Assembly: GCF_030490285.1 (NCBI RefSeq)
Contig: NZ_CP129884.1
Coordinates: 3,720,001 to 3,784,000, forward strand
Reading direction: 5' to 3'
Length of the DNA: 64,000 nucleotides
Origin: Methylomonas montana
GTDB taxonomy: Bacteria; Pseudomonadota; Gammaproteobacteria; Methylococcales; Methylomonadaceae
Notes under the pieces: generated by a model
Databases searched by the model: none
Seen by the model: the letters and a program-made list of their open reading frames with translations, nothing else
Told to the model about the DNA's origin: nothing
Translations under genes and position numbers: made by a program
Shown here: positions 37,201 through 44,709 of the stretch, in pieces
Numbering within the stretch: the stretch's first letter is position 1
How the letters are laid out: each line of letters begins with the position of its first letter

Positions 37201-37766
37201 CCGACGGCGCCACCGCCAATAGCGATGTACGCATAACCTCACATTGCGAAGTAGGCTATGGCTCCACGGTGCCAACCACAACCGGAGCCCCTTGCACCAA
37301 CAACGTGAATAGACGCGGCTGGTATATGGATTTGGTTTCACCGGTTGCCGGATTGCAGGGCGAAAAGGTCGTAAGCATGCCCATCTTGCGACATGGCGTC
37401 GTAATCTTTCCCACCTTGATACCAAACACCAATGTTTGCACAGCGGGGGGAACGAGTTGGCTGATGGAGTTGGATCAATTGTCCGGGGCACGCTTGGCAG
37501 GCACGCCCATCGATTTAAATGGTGACGGCAAAGTCGATGCCAATGACATGGTGATGATAAATGGTATCGCCGTTGCCGCTTCTGGGGTCAAATCTCAGGT
37601 CGGTATTGTCGATACGCCGGCCGTGATCAATTGTGAAAATGGCATAGATTGCAAATACACCAGCGGCAGCAGCGCCAATCTCTGGCTGGTCAAGGAAAAA
37701 GCGCCCGAAAGCGTAAACCCCACGTTGCTCCCAGCCAGACGGCAATCCTGGCGTCAACTCTTATGA
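34251..37766 (+). CDS. pilY1: type IV pilus tip adhesin PilY1
   Basis: A large (1171-residue) exported protein. After a signal peptide (TLALFTLFSATVNA), the N-terminal half has a von Willebrand A-like region (VMLMLDNSMSM, VLITDGLPSSD). The C-terminal half is the PilY1 beta-propeller (GDIVNSDPLFVG, MIYVGANDGMLHGFDAS, YADLNGNLWKFD-like blades). Calcium loops occur at EDTNSNGKLDAG and DLNGDGKVDANDM. PilY1 sits at the pilus tip, promotes adhesion and extension, and can signal surface contact. The start at ATG 34251 has GGGAGG upstream; a TTG at 34209 lacks a site. It is next to last in the operon. Confidence 0.93.
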   Translation: MAFNLHKYPTARRLEATLALFTLFSATVNADVAQLPLFLTSSVKPNVMLMLDNSMSMAETLTVSSSGADYNPVTTYPTGANCSSNALPNSTTGTQTDSSLNTKTKCQNAGGSWSSSKNRCTVTVTTPVTYGTSIPSKFFGYKSGYTIGTKCFASNLSYTTSLSLPADVTTAAQRANYLNWYYGNEIAKAGTTSTRLQVAKNAANFLVDSLTSDTRLGFTTFNVDNGGMLWEAIDDLGDSKKTNIKNRINATSANAHTPLAETMADIGNYFTTGSSNVVLKAGTSNASTASKTSALPSALVNSTGWSGRTAISGEPTFSSSPIQQSCQRNFAVLITDGLPSSDRDISTNSYLNDYDGDCSGSHSNECTTFDMKKAYPYPGGNGATPNLSVANAGSNSSDYLDDVTQALYEMDLRPDLRNANESKKAKNNLTTFVVGFADDAINPNMPGVNPLPRDAALQGGGKFYFAGNEAELSASLASAFGFIAEQASASSSVATNSTQFQTDTLIYLAVFDSSDWSGNLQAFRILTEDLNGNKVLDPGEDTNSNGKLDAGAIGSKIWNAEALIPSPANRDIFSYDPSATTGKGIPFIWTSLNTSQQNILGSQAVVDYLRGDQTLEQSNGGTFKNRSNILGDIVNSDPLFVGRDDAGYATLPGSEGSSYGSFVSTTRRQMIYVGANDGMLHGFDASTGIDGGKELFAYVPNSVISSNLVTLTNPTYSHHYFVDGSAQSSDVFYGSAWHTVLVGSLGGGGKGVFALDITDPDTFGDSNVLWEFSSTNDADLGYTLPQASVVRMANGQWAAIVANGYNSLVGKAVLFIINIETGALIKKIEAETASGTNGLSSPVAVDSDNDKIVDYIYAGDLNGNLWKFDVSSSDTANWGVAYAGLPVFVAEDSLAATQPITAKPAVGKATANGQTSGVMIYVGTGKYFETGDNVVPTTPQVQSFYAIWDQCDKSSAVGCNGVVSGRTSLQQQSIIAETSSPTLADGATANSDVRITSHCEVGYGSTVPTTTGAPCTNNVNRRGWYMDLVSPVAGLQGEKVVSMPILRHGVVIFPTLIPNTNVCTAGGTSWLMELDQLSGARLAGTPIDLNGDGKVDANDMVMINGIAVAASGVKSQVGIVDTPAVINCENGIDCKYTSGSSANLWLVKEKAPESVNPTLLPARRQSWRQLL

Positions 37767-37791
37767 TGTATAGGCAAAGGATCAATCATTA

Positions 37792-38244
37792 ATGAATAAA
37801 CAACAGGCATTCACTTTAGTTGAGTTGATGGTGACCGTGGCGATTGTCGGTATTCTTGCCGCTATCGCCATTCCCAACTACCAAGAATCTGTCAAGAAAT
37901 CGCGGCGAGCCGACGCCGAAGGTGCGCTGTTGGGCTTGGCCAACGCCATGGAAAGACGCTTTACGGAAGCCAATAGCTATTGCGATGCCGGAGGCGCGGA
38001 TGGCGCCAATAGTTGTGGCGCAGCAGGCACCAATGATACCGGCTCGCCATCGATTTATCCTGCTCAGAGCCCTGCGTCAGGGAACGCCGCCTATGCCTTG
38101 ACCATTAGCGCGGTCACCGCAAATACCTACACATTGTTGGCCACGCCAACCGGCGCGCAGGCGAATGACAAATGCGGAACATTGACGCTTACTAATACGG
38201 GGGTAAAAGGTGTATCCTCAGCATCCGTAGCGGAATGCTGGTAG
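37792..38244 (+). CDS. pilE: type IV pilin PilE
   Basis: A 150-residue pilin with leader MNKQQA and FTLVELMVTVAIVGILAAIA, whose Phe+1 and Glu+5 are intact, followed by a globular domain with C-terminal Cys pairs (NSYCD, DKCGTLTL, AECW). The IPNYQESVKKSRRADAEGAL segment is typical of PilE/pilin of the minor-pilin locus. Whether it is the major or a minor pilin cannot be decided from this window. It ends the operon, 25 bp after pilY1. Confidence 0.9.
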   Translation: MNKQQAFTLVELMVTVAIVGILAAIAIPNYQESVKKSRRADAEGALLGLANAMERRFTEANSYCDAGGADGANSCGAAGTNDTGSPSIYPAQSPASGNAAYALTISAVTANTYTLLATPTGAQANDKCGTLTLTNTGVKGVSSASVAECW

Positions 38245-38654
38245 CCTGGATTAGAAACCCATTGCTTAACCTTTCAGTCAACTGGACAGCCCAAAGCTGC
38301 GCTTTGAATTCCCTTCGCCACCGCCATTTAGGTGAATTTTAAATGTCTCTGACTGGCCTTAAGCAGGCCGAGCTTACCTTATTGGTCTTAACATACGACA
38401 GATAGCAAAAAGACCGCTTAACAGGCTGAAAACGATAGATTCAGCAGTAGTCAGGCTGGCTATTAGTGGACGGTTTTTTACAAGTGCGCTTTGACTTCAT
38501 TGTTCCGCTATGCCCAAAGCGCTTACCTAAAAGAAAATAAACTGCTACCGGCGTGATCTTTGAATAGTTCAGCCATGTGAACATAGCACTTCACAATATC
38601 AACACTCTGACAAATTTCAAGCGTTCACATTCAATAGCTACTCCCAATGGATTT
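38245..38654. other. non-coding region after the pilus operon
   Basis: About 410 bp without a supported gene. It holds a short hairpin close after pilE (CAAAGC 38292-38297, GCTTTG 38301-38306) and a looser 8-bp inverted repeat (GCGCTTTG 38486-38493, CAAAGCGC 38515-38522). Neither has a T tract, so termination of the pilus transcript is not assigned. The 38577-38654 part could be the start of the RRM gene if a GTG at 38577 is used. Confidence 0.4.
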
Positions 38655-39116
38655 ATGATTGTTTTAATAAAAAATCTTCCTGCCAACACTAAAGAATCTG
38701 AATTACGCGATCTTGTTGTCTCATCTCTGAAAATTGGGTTTATCTTTCCTTTCTGGGGAGGAAAAATCAAAAAAATCGGCTTATTTTCTGTGAAGGAACT
38801 TAAAAGTGGCCGTTTCATTTATTACGGCATCCTTTTTTTTAATAGTCGAAAAGCCGGGTTGCGTTTAATCAAAAAGCTCAACGGTAAACGCTTCAAGCGG
38901 ATGGTTATAGAGGTAAGAGAATTTATTATCCGTTCAAGGAAGAATGATCGAAGGCTGGCTCAAAAAAATTTATCACCAGACATACTTGAAAGGCGCAAAG
39001 GAGAGCGTAGGCGTGACGTTTGGGCCGACGTGAGCGATGAAAAGCGAATGCAAACATCTTCCAGCATATTTGATCGTGAGAATGTTTATTTACCTAGACG
39101 TACGCGAGATAACTAA
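38655..39116 (+). CDS. RRM-type RNA-binding protein
   Basis: A protein of about 153 residues. The N-terminal 85 residues look like an RNA recognition motif: RNP2-like MIVLIKNLPANTKESEL and RNP1-like GRFIYYGILFF, with the beta-alpha-beta spacing of the fold. A basic tail follows with ERRKGERRRD (ERRxxxRR-type), then an Asp/Ser-rich end. I favour ATG 38655, which begins exactly at the RNP2 strand; a GTG at 38577 would add 26 residues that do not look like RRM. Small RRM proteins occur in cyanobacteria and some proteobacteria as single genes. The target RNA is unknown. Confidence 0.6.
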   Translation: MIVLIKNLPANTKESELRDLVVSSLKIGFIFPFWGGKIKKIGLFSVKELKSGRFIYYGILFFNSRKAGLRLIKKLNGKRFKRMVIEVREFIIRSRKNDRRLAQKNLSPDILERRKGERRRDVWADVSDEKRMQTSSSIFDRENVYLPRRTRDN

Positions 39117-39507
39117 ATTTTTTCATGGAAAACTCATAATTGGCGACATTCAGAATTTGGCAAAATCGTCGGTTAATGGTCTGTCTGTCAGGTTGAAGAC
39201 TGAGGAGTCGAGCCGAAGACATAACTTTTATTAGAATCATAGATAATTAACGGTGAAAGTCCGGTTATAAGCAGATAGTAGTCATTCAATACGCATGAAT
39301 TTTGTTAATTTGAATGTCGGAAAATGGCCGAAATTTACCGATCAAAATCAGCTCGTTTTTCATGAATGGTGGCATCCGTCCGCTACAAACCGGACCGCTT
39401 ATACCTTATGGAAAAAATGCTGGCACCCAGCATGGATTTTGCCCTAGCAGTTGAAATCATTGGTAATTTAAACTGCTAGGCATCGGCCAATCGGAATGCC
39501 AAGCCAC
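39117..39507. other. non-coding region with a 10-bp inverted repeat
   Basis: About 390 bp with no gene I can support. It holds a perfect 10-bp inverted repeat, CCTAGCAGTT (39443-39452) and AACTGCTAGG (39471-39480), 28 bp past the stop of the HoxX fusion gene. No T tract follows on either strand, so it may be an RNA 3'-end structure rather than a simple terminator. Confidence 0.45.
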
Positions 39508-41670
39508 TCACACGCAAAACTTAAACATTTCCTTCCAATGCTGATTGAACGCCATATCGGAATTCAAAATATGCCGAGTCCATTTATCGATAAAGCTGGT
39601 CACTTCGCCGGCATTCCAGGTGCCTTGTTGGATTTTGTTATCCATTGCCAACAGCTTTTCCAGCATCAGATTGTGTTCCTTGACATGGTTTTTGTAGTGA
39701 TGAAATCCAACTTGTTTCATGAAAGCTTCTTCTTCGCCGAAATGGACTTTGACGTGTTGGTACAAGTCGAACATGGTATCGGTCATGGCTTCCTTACTTT
39801 CGGCGGCCAGCAGTTTTGCAGCCAGCACAAAAAAATCCTTGTGCTGTTCATCGATTTTTTCATCGCCCAACGCGTAACTTTCCTGCCAGGCAAAATGTAC
39901 CAGACTGCCAGGCTGCGGCGATTTCAGAATGGCTAATTGCCGGTGTTTGGCGATATTGTCGGGGGTTTTAACCTGGGCTTTTTTGAAAACAAAACATTGC
40001 CGGGCCAGATGATAGGCGTCGTTTCCGTAGAAATTGACATACATTTGGGTCAGCTCGAATCGCCGGTAGCTTGCCAGCGGCTTGGCGGCCTCGTCTTCAC
40101 AACGCGTCTCGGCTTTTTCGTTCAACAGAGCCGTTAATTCGGCTTGAGTGGTGAGATAGCTGCCGACCAAATGTTTAACTTGCGCGGTGAAAATCGCGTG
40201 TTGCCTGTCCAAAACCTTATCGACCAAACCGATTCTCCAGGCTTTCTTGGCGCTGATCGGCAGCCTCTGTTCCGTCAGTTGATTGGCCATGGACAGTCCG
40301 ACCCGCTTAGGCAGCAGATAGGTCCAATACTCAGAACCGTATAGCTCGCCCATGTTTTTATAATGCGCATTAAAAATCACACCGTCCCTGACCAGTACCT
40401 TATCCGGTGCGATCGCCAATATCGCTCCGCCCGCGCCGGCGCTGCCGGACAGCGCAGCAACGGTCAATTTATCCAGCGTAGTGACGATTTGATAAATCAG
40501 GTCGTCGATGGCGTTGATGTTTTGCCAGGATTCCTCGGCGGGATTATCGGCGACTTCGATATGGTTGAGATGAATGCCGTTGGACCAACAGTCCTCGCCG
40601 CCCATCAGCACGATGACTTTCACATCCAGAGTCGCAACATGCCGATAGACGAACAGCAGCAATCTGCATTGCGCGGTACTCATGCCGCCGTTGTGAAAAG
40701 CAAAATGGATATAAGCCGCTTTGCCTTCGATTTCGAACCAGACTTCCTGACAGGCCAATTGCCGGCCGGGCTTGGTATGATCGATGTCGATAATCTTTAA
40801 GGTTTTGCCAAATAAGCCGTGCAAGCCGTTGACCGGTTTGGGCAGCCAGTCTTGCAGCGCCAGCGCGGCGGGTAATTTGATGCCATTGCCATCCGGCAAT
40901 TTAGCTTTCAGATGACCGATCCACACCGCACCGTCTATCGTTGCCCGACAGATGGCCTGATTGGCGATAGCAACGATCTCACCGGGCTTGCCGCGTAATT
41001 GCTCTGCTCGCTGCGCGTTGTAGAGATAAAAGGCCTGGCCGTAAATCTGGTCTAACACGCCGGGCGTACCGTCCGCCGCCCGTATTCGCTGCAATATCTG
41101 CTCGGTACTGTGCTTTTTCCAATCAATAGCGCGATCCGCTTGTTTTATCTGCGGCCGCAATTGGCCCGTCACATCCGGCCGCATGTAATCCAGCCGCTCC
41201 GGCTGGAAATGGGGCGCATCGAAATAACTCAACGCTTCCCAGAGGCAATCGACCGCCGCCTGGGTGACTTCACGATTGAAGATGCTGCTTTTGGTCGCGG
41301 CACGGAGCGGAAAGGTCTTGCTGGCCCAAATCGCGCCGCTATCCATCTCGTCATCCGCTTGCAGCAAAGTCACACCCCAGTCGTCCAAGCCCGATTGAAT
41401 GGCCCAATCCAACGACGAAGGACCGCGATCGCCCTTGATACCGGGATGGACGATCAAACATCGATAGTTTTGGTAAATCGCTTTAGGTAGCCGCCGGGTT
41501 AAAAATGGACAGAGAATCAGATTCGGCTTGAACAGTTCGACGCCTTCTAACAACTTGGTTTCATCGCCCAAATGCAACTCCACGGACACCGTATAGCCGG
41601 CGTCTTCGAGCTCCGTGTAATAGCGTTGGGTTAGCCCTGAAAATGCGGTTGATATGAGTAAAATACGCAT
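39508..41670 (-). CDS. hoxX: HoxX-type maturase fused to a bacteriohaemerythrin domain
   Basis: A 720-residue three-part protein. Residues 1-270 are the formyltransferase-like half of HoxX (HPGIKGDRGPSSLDW at 75-89). Residues about 290-550 are an enoyl-CoA hydratase-like half (ALSGSAGAGGAILAIAPDK, FNAHYKNMGELYGSEYWTYL in parts). HoxX makes CO from formyl-CoA for the [NiFe]-hydrogenase active site under oxic conditions. Residues 588-720 are a bacteriohaemerythrin domain with all seven di-iron ligands: His610, His643, Glu647, His662, His666, His700 and Asp705. HoxX proteins usually end after the hydratase half (about 560 residues), so the tail is an extra domain. GGAGG precedes the ATG. No hydrogenase gene is nearby. 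Confidence 0.88.
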   Translation of the reverse strand: MRILLISTAFSGLTQRYYTELEDAGYTVSVELHLGDETKLLEGVELFKPNLILCPFLTRRLPKAIYQNYRCLIVHPGIKGDRGPSSLDWAIQSGLDDWGVTLLQADDEMDSGAIWASKTFPLRAATKSSIFNREVTQAAVDCLWEALSYFDAPHFQPERLDYMRPDVTGQLRPQIKQADRAIDWKKHSTEQILQRIRAADGTPGVLDQIYGQAFYLYNAQRAEQLRGKPGEIVAIANQAICRATIDGAVWIGHLKAKLPDGNGIKLPAALALQDWLPKPVNGLHGLFGKTLKIIDIDHTKPGRQLACQEVWFEIEGKAAYIHFAFHNGGMSTAQCRLLLFVYRHVATLDVKVIVLMGGEDCWSNGIHLNHIEVADNPAEESWQNINAIDDLIYQIVTTLDKLTVAALSGSAGAGGAILAIAPDKVLVRDGVIFNAHYKNMGELYGSEYWTYLLPKRVGLSMANQLTEQRLPISAKKAWRIGLVDKVLDRQHAIFTAQVKHLVGSYLTTQAELTALLNEKAETRCEDEAAKPLASYRRFELTQMYVNFYGNDAYHLARQCFVFKKAQVKTPDNIAKHRQLAILKSPQPGSLVHFAWQESYALGDEKIDEQHKDFFVLAAKLLAAESKEAMTDTMFDLYQHVKVHFGEEEAFMKQVGFHHYKNHVKEHNLMLEKLLAMDNKIQQGTWNAGEVTSFIDKWTRHILNSDMAFNQHWKEMFKFCV

Positions 41671-41740
41671 GTCGACCTCCTGTTTGTATTTATTATCGAC
41701 AAGCCCTTGGCGACAGCATCAAAACTCGATGTGTTAAGTG

Positions 41741-42766
41741 CTACCCGGCAATCGCCCCGCTAAAGCGTTGCCGGTAATTTTGCGGATTGACGCCGAGCTG
41801 GCGAATGAACGCCCGACGCATCCGCTCGGGATCTTTAAAACCCGCCTTGTCGGCGACCGTTTCCACGGCTATCTCCGTGGTTTCCAGCAAATGCCGCGCT
41901 TGATCGATACGCGCCATTTCCACGAATTTGGCTGGTGTCATGCCGGTTTCGGCTAAAAATAGCCGAGCAAAATTGCGCGGACTCATCGCCATGCGCTCGG
42001 CCAGTTCTTCGACGTGCAGGTCATCGCCGGTATGCGCCATGATCCAGGTTTGCAGCTCGCGTAAATCCGGACGATGACTGGCCTCACAGGTCAAATAGGT
42101 ACTGAATTGCGATTGACCACCGGGACGTTTCAAAAACACCACCAAAAAGCGGGCAACGTATAGCGCTAACTCCTGTCCCCAATCGTCTTCCAGCATGGCC
42201 AAAGCCAGATCGATACCCGAGGTGATGCCGCCCGAGGTGAAGATATGTCCATCCCTGACGAAGATATGGTCAGGCTCCAGCTGTACACGGGGATAATTCT
42301 TGGCCAATTGCTGACAGTAATGCCAATGGGTAGTGGCCTTGCAGCCGTCCAGCAAACCGGATTCAGCCAGTAAAAACGCGCCGGTACACACCGAAGCCAG
42401 ACGATTGACCCTGGGCGACATTATCTTGATCCAGTCGAGCAAGCGGGTATTGGACAACTCGCCTTCGATATTGCCGCCAGCCACTAATAGGGTATCGAAC
42501 TGGCTGTTGGGATCGCCATAAGCCTCGTCGGCGATGATTTGTAGACCGGACATGGTGGTGATCGGCCCCGGCGCATCCGCCAGAATCTTGATCGAATAAA
42601 CGTTTTGCTCGCTGACGCCTAGTCTTTGTAATGAATAGTTGGCAAAACTGAACACTTCGAAGGGGCCGCTAATATCCAAACTCTGGGCATTGGGAAACGC
42701 CACGATACCGATTTTCCGGTGTTTGAAGATAAAGCTATCAGACTTGGAGAAACTGAAAGTAGTCAT
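41741..42766 (-). CDS. DJ-1/AraC-type transcriptional regulator (GlxA family)
   Basis: A 341-residue regulator with an N-terminal class I glutamine amidotransferase-like (DJ-1/PfpI) domain (VAFPNAQSLDISGPFEVF, Cys in ASVCTGAFLLAESGLL) and a C-terminal AraC pair of helix-turn-helices (VEELAERMAMSPRNFARLF, VETVADKAGFKDPERMRRAF). The start is ATG 42766 (MTTFSFSK) with GAGG upstream; a longer frame start at 43012 is not credible. It lies upstream of the HoxX fusion on the same strand with a 70-bp gap, so it may be co-transcribed or regulate it. The ligand is unknown. Confidence 0.9.
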   Translation of the reverse strand: MTTFSFSKSDSFIFKHRKIGIVAFPNAQSLDISGPFEVFSFANYSLQRLGVSEQNVYSIKILADAPGPITTMSGLQIIADEAYGDPNSQFDTLLVAGGNIEGELSNTRLLDWIKIMSPRVNRLASVCTGAFLLAESGLLDGCKATTHWHYCQQLAKNYPRVQLEPDHIFVRDGHIFTSGGITSGIDLALAMLEDDWGQELALYVARFLVVFLKRPGGQSQFSTYLTCEASHRPDLRELQTWIMAHTGDDLHVEELAERMAMSPRNFARLFLAETGMTPAKFVEMARIDQARHLLETTEIAVETVADKAGFKDPERMRRAFIRQLGVNPQNYRQRFSGAIAG

Positions 42767-42861
42767 GTCGATACCTCGGTAACGGACAGTGACGACAGCA
42801 TGAACCAGAATCCGGCCATGCTCAATGACAAGCTCCCCTCTATTCCTGCCAAAGGAGAATT

Positions 42862-43464
42862 CTAAGCCGGATACAATCCTTGGGAACGCAATAGTTGCCG
42901 AAGCGACTCGAAACCATCGACCTGAAAACCTTTGATACCTAAACTTAGCGCAGTATCGACATTGGCCGCGCAGTCGTCGTAGAAATAAACCGCCGCCGGC
43001 TCGACACCGCACTTGTCCAGAGCCAGTAAAAACGCCTCCGGGTCGGGCTTGATAACGCCAAGTTGATGCGAAAACAAAGCCACATCGAAATCTGTGTCGA
43101 AATCGCCAAACCGTCCCCAGTGCAACGGATTCGAATTGCTCAAACAGGCTAGACGGTGATTTTTTCTAAGCTCGCGCAGGGTTTGCTTTGCGCCTGGAAA
43201 GAATGCTCTGGGCCACGACGCAAATTCCATCAAGAAAGCCGTTTCCGACAGATTAAGTTGCCACTCGGCAATAAATCGCTCGGCAAATTCCTCGGCTGTA
43301 ATTTCACCCAGCTCGAATAGCCTGACCGACGCTGAATACAGCCAGCGCCGTTTGATGGACGCATCATCGAGCGGCTCGGCTAGCAGACGATTCAGATTCT
43401 CGAATACCGTGCTTTCGATCAAGACGCCACCTAAATCGAACAATAACCACTCGGGAGCATTCAT
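42862..43464 (-). CDS. HAD-superfamily hydrolase
   Basis: A 200-residue phosphatase-like protein of the HAD-IA group. The first motif is FDLGGVLIE (nucleophile Asp), the second CLSNSN, and the third and fourth are KPDPEAFLLAL and FYDDCAANVDTALSLG. The DLGGV form of the first motif resembles YihX-type sugar-phosphate phosphatases. I use ATG 43464 (MNAPEWLLFDLG); an upstream in-frame ATG at 43491 is possible. The substrate is not predictable. Confidence 0.85.
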   Translation of the reverse strand: MNAPEWLLFDLGGVLIESTVFENLNRLLAEPLDDASIKRRWLYSASVRLFELGEITAEEFAERFIAEWQLNLSETAFLMEFASWPRAFFPGAKQTLRELRKNHRLACLSNSNPLHWGRFGDFDTDFDVALFSHQLGVIKPDPEAFLLALDKCGVEPAAVYFYDDCAANVDTALSLGIKGFQVDGFESLRQLLRSQGLYPA

Positions 43465-43526
43465 CCAACTCACTTTTAGCATTAGCGGCACGATAGTCCG
43501 GAATTTAGCGCCCGTTCGACGCCGCC

Positions 43527-43629
43527 CCGAACCGGTTACGAACCGAGCATCCGGTTCGGATAGTCATGGAGACCTCTAAAATTCCGTCTCCCGCGGGGAG
43601 ATGAGGAGACTTTTTTGGATTTTTAGAGG
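43527..43629. promoter_or_regulatory. structured non-coding region upstream of CDF transporter gene
   Basis: Three nested or adjacent hairpins occupy the region 130-230 bp before the second CDF gene: CCGAACCGG/CCGGTTCGG (43527-43535, 43551-43559), CCTCTAAAA/TTTTAGAGG (43573-43581, 43621-43629), and inside that GTCTCC/GGAGAC (43586-43591, 43605-43610) followed by six T on the plus strand. The last resembles a terminator with no gene of its own ahead of it, as found in leaders with attenuation. I cannot match it to a known riboswitch. Confidence 0.4.
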
Positions 43630-43758
43630 CCCCGTCTTATGTTAGAACCCAATTGCGTCTTCCGTATGACGGCGAACGGATAATTCCAGCAAGCACCCTG
43701 TAAAAGCACCCGACCTAAACTACAATCAAGGCATCCCAAAACAGCAATTCTTAAGACC

Positions 43759-44661
43759 ATGTCCCACGCCGACTCGACCTCTGCCATCGTTTACGCTTTC
43801 GCCGCCAATCTGGGTATCGCGCTCACCAAAACAGGCGCGGCAGCCTGGACCGGTTCCGGCTCGTTGCTGGCGGAAGCGATTCATTCCTTTGCCGATTGCG
43901 GCAATCAGGTCTTACTGTTTATCGGCATGAAACGCTCGGCGCGCGCCGCGACCCAGCAACATCCGATGGGTTTTGGCCGGGAATCGTATATCTGGTCGAT
44001 GATGGTGGCGATTACCTTATTCTCGGTCGGCGGCCTGTTTTCGATCCACGAGGGTTGGCTGCGTTATCAAGCACCACAGGCCGTGGAAAACGCCGGCGTG
44101 GCCCTTTTGATTTTACTGATAGCCGTAGTATTGGAGGCTTTTTCGCTGAAAGCCGCGCTGAGTGCGATGCAGACCGAACGCGGCAATCGCGGTTTGTGGC
44201 AATGGTTCCGAGAAACCCAATCCAGCGAATTAATGGTGGTGATCGGCGAGGATTTAGCGGCATTGCTTGGCCTCGTGATCGCCGCCACAATGCTGAGTTT
44301 GACGCTGGTCACCGGCAATCCGCTTTACGATGCACTGGGTTCGATACTGATCGGCATGCTATTGATCATCGTGGCGGTTTTGGTCGGCCACGAAGTGCAT
44401 TCCCTGCTGCTCGGCGAAGCGGATAAGCAGATTCGCGACCGAGTTCGCATTTATCTGGAAAAGCAGCCCGGCGTCAATCGTGTGCTGAATTTGTGGGCCA
44501 TTAGTCATGGCAAGCAGGTGATGGTGGCGATCAAGGCCGAGTTGCAGGCGGATTTGAGTGTGCGTGAAGCCGTCGAGTCGATCAATGCCATGGAAAAACA
44601 GATCAAAATAGATCACCCTCGGATAAATTGGGTCTTTTTCGAAATCGATAATTCTGATTAA
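43759..44661 (+). CDS. cation diffusion facilitator transporter
   Basis: A 300-residue membrane protein of the CDF superfamily, distinct from the one at 6.3-7.3 kb. Metal-site motifs are EAIHSFADCGNQ in TM2 (HxxxD) and GEDLAALLGLV in TM5 (ED replacing the usual HxxxD), the second form being seen in the ZnT9-like branch. A small C-terminal cytoplasmic domain follows (EKQPGVNRVLNLWAISHGK). The metal is not certain. It is transcribed towards the D,D-carboxypeptidase gene, 48 bp downstream, and has a structured leader. Confidence 0.88.
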   Translation: MSHADSTSAIVYAFAANLGIALTKTGAAAWTGSGSLLAEAIHSFADCGNQVLLFIGMKRSARAATQQHPMGFGRESYIWSMMVAITLFSVGGLFSIHEGWLRYQAPQAVENAGVALLILLIAVVLEAFSLKAALSAMQTERGNRGLWQWFRETQSSELMVVIGEDLAALLGLVIAATMLSLTLVTGNPLYDALGSILIGMLLIIVAVLVGHEVHSLLLGEADKQIRDRVRIYLEKQPGVNRVLNLWAISHGKQVMVAIKAELQADLSVREAVESINAMEKQIKIDHPRINWVFFEIDNSD

Positions 44662-44709
44662 ATAATACAGTCAAACGCTTAGGCCACACATCTGGAGCAA
44701 CGTACTAAC

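Noticed and set aside
39234-39290. Remnant of a group II intron
   Set aside because: The string GGTGAAAGTCCGG resembles part of some group II introns, but no domain V hairpin or reverse transcriptase fragment is present.
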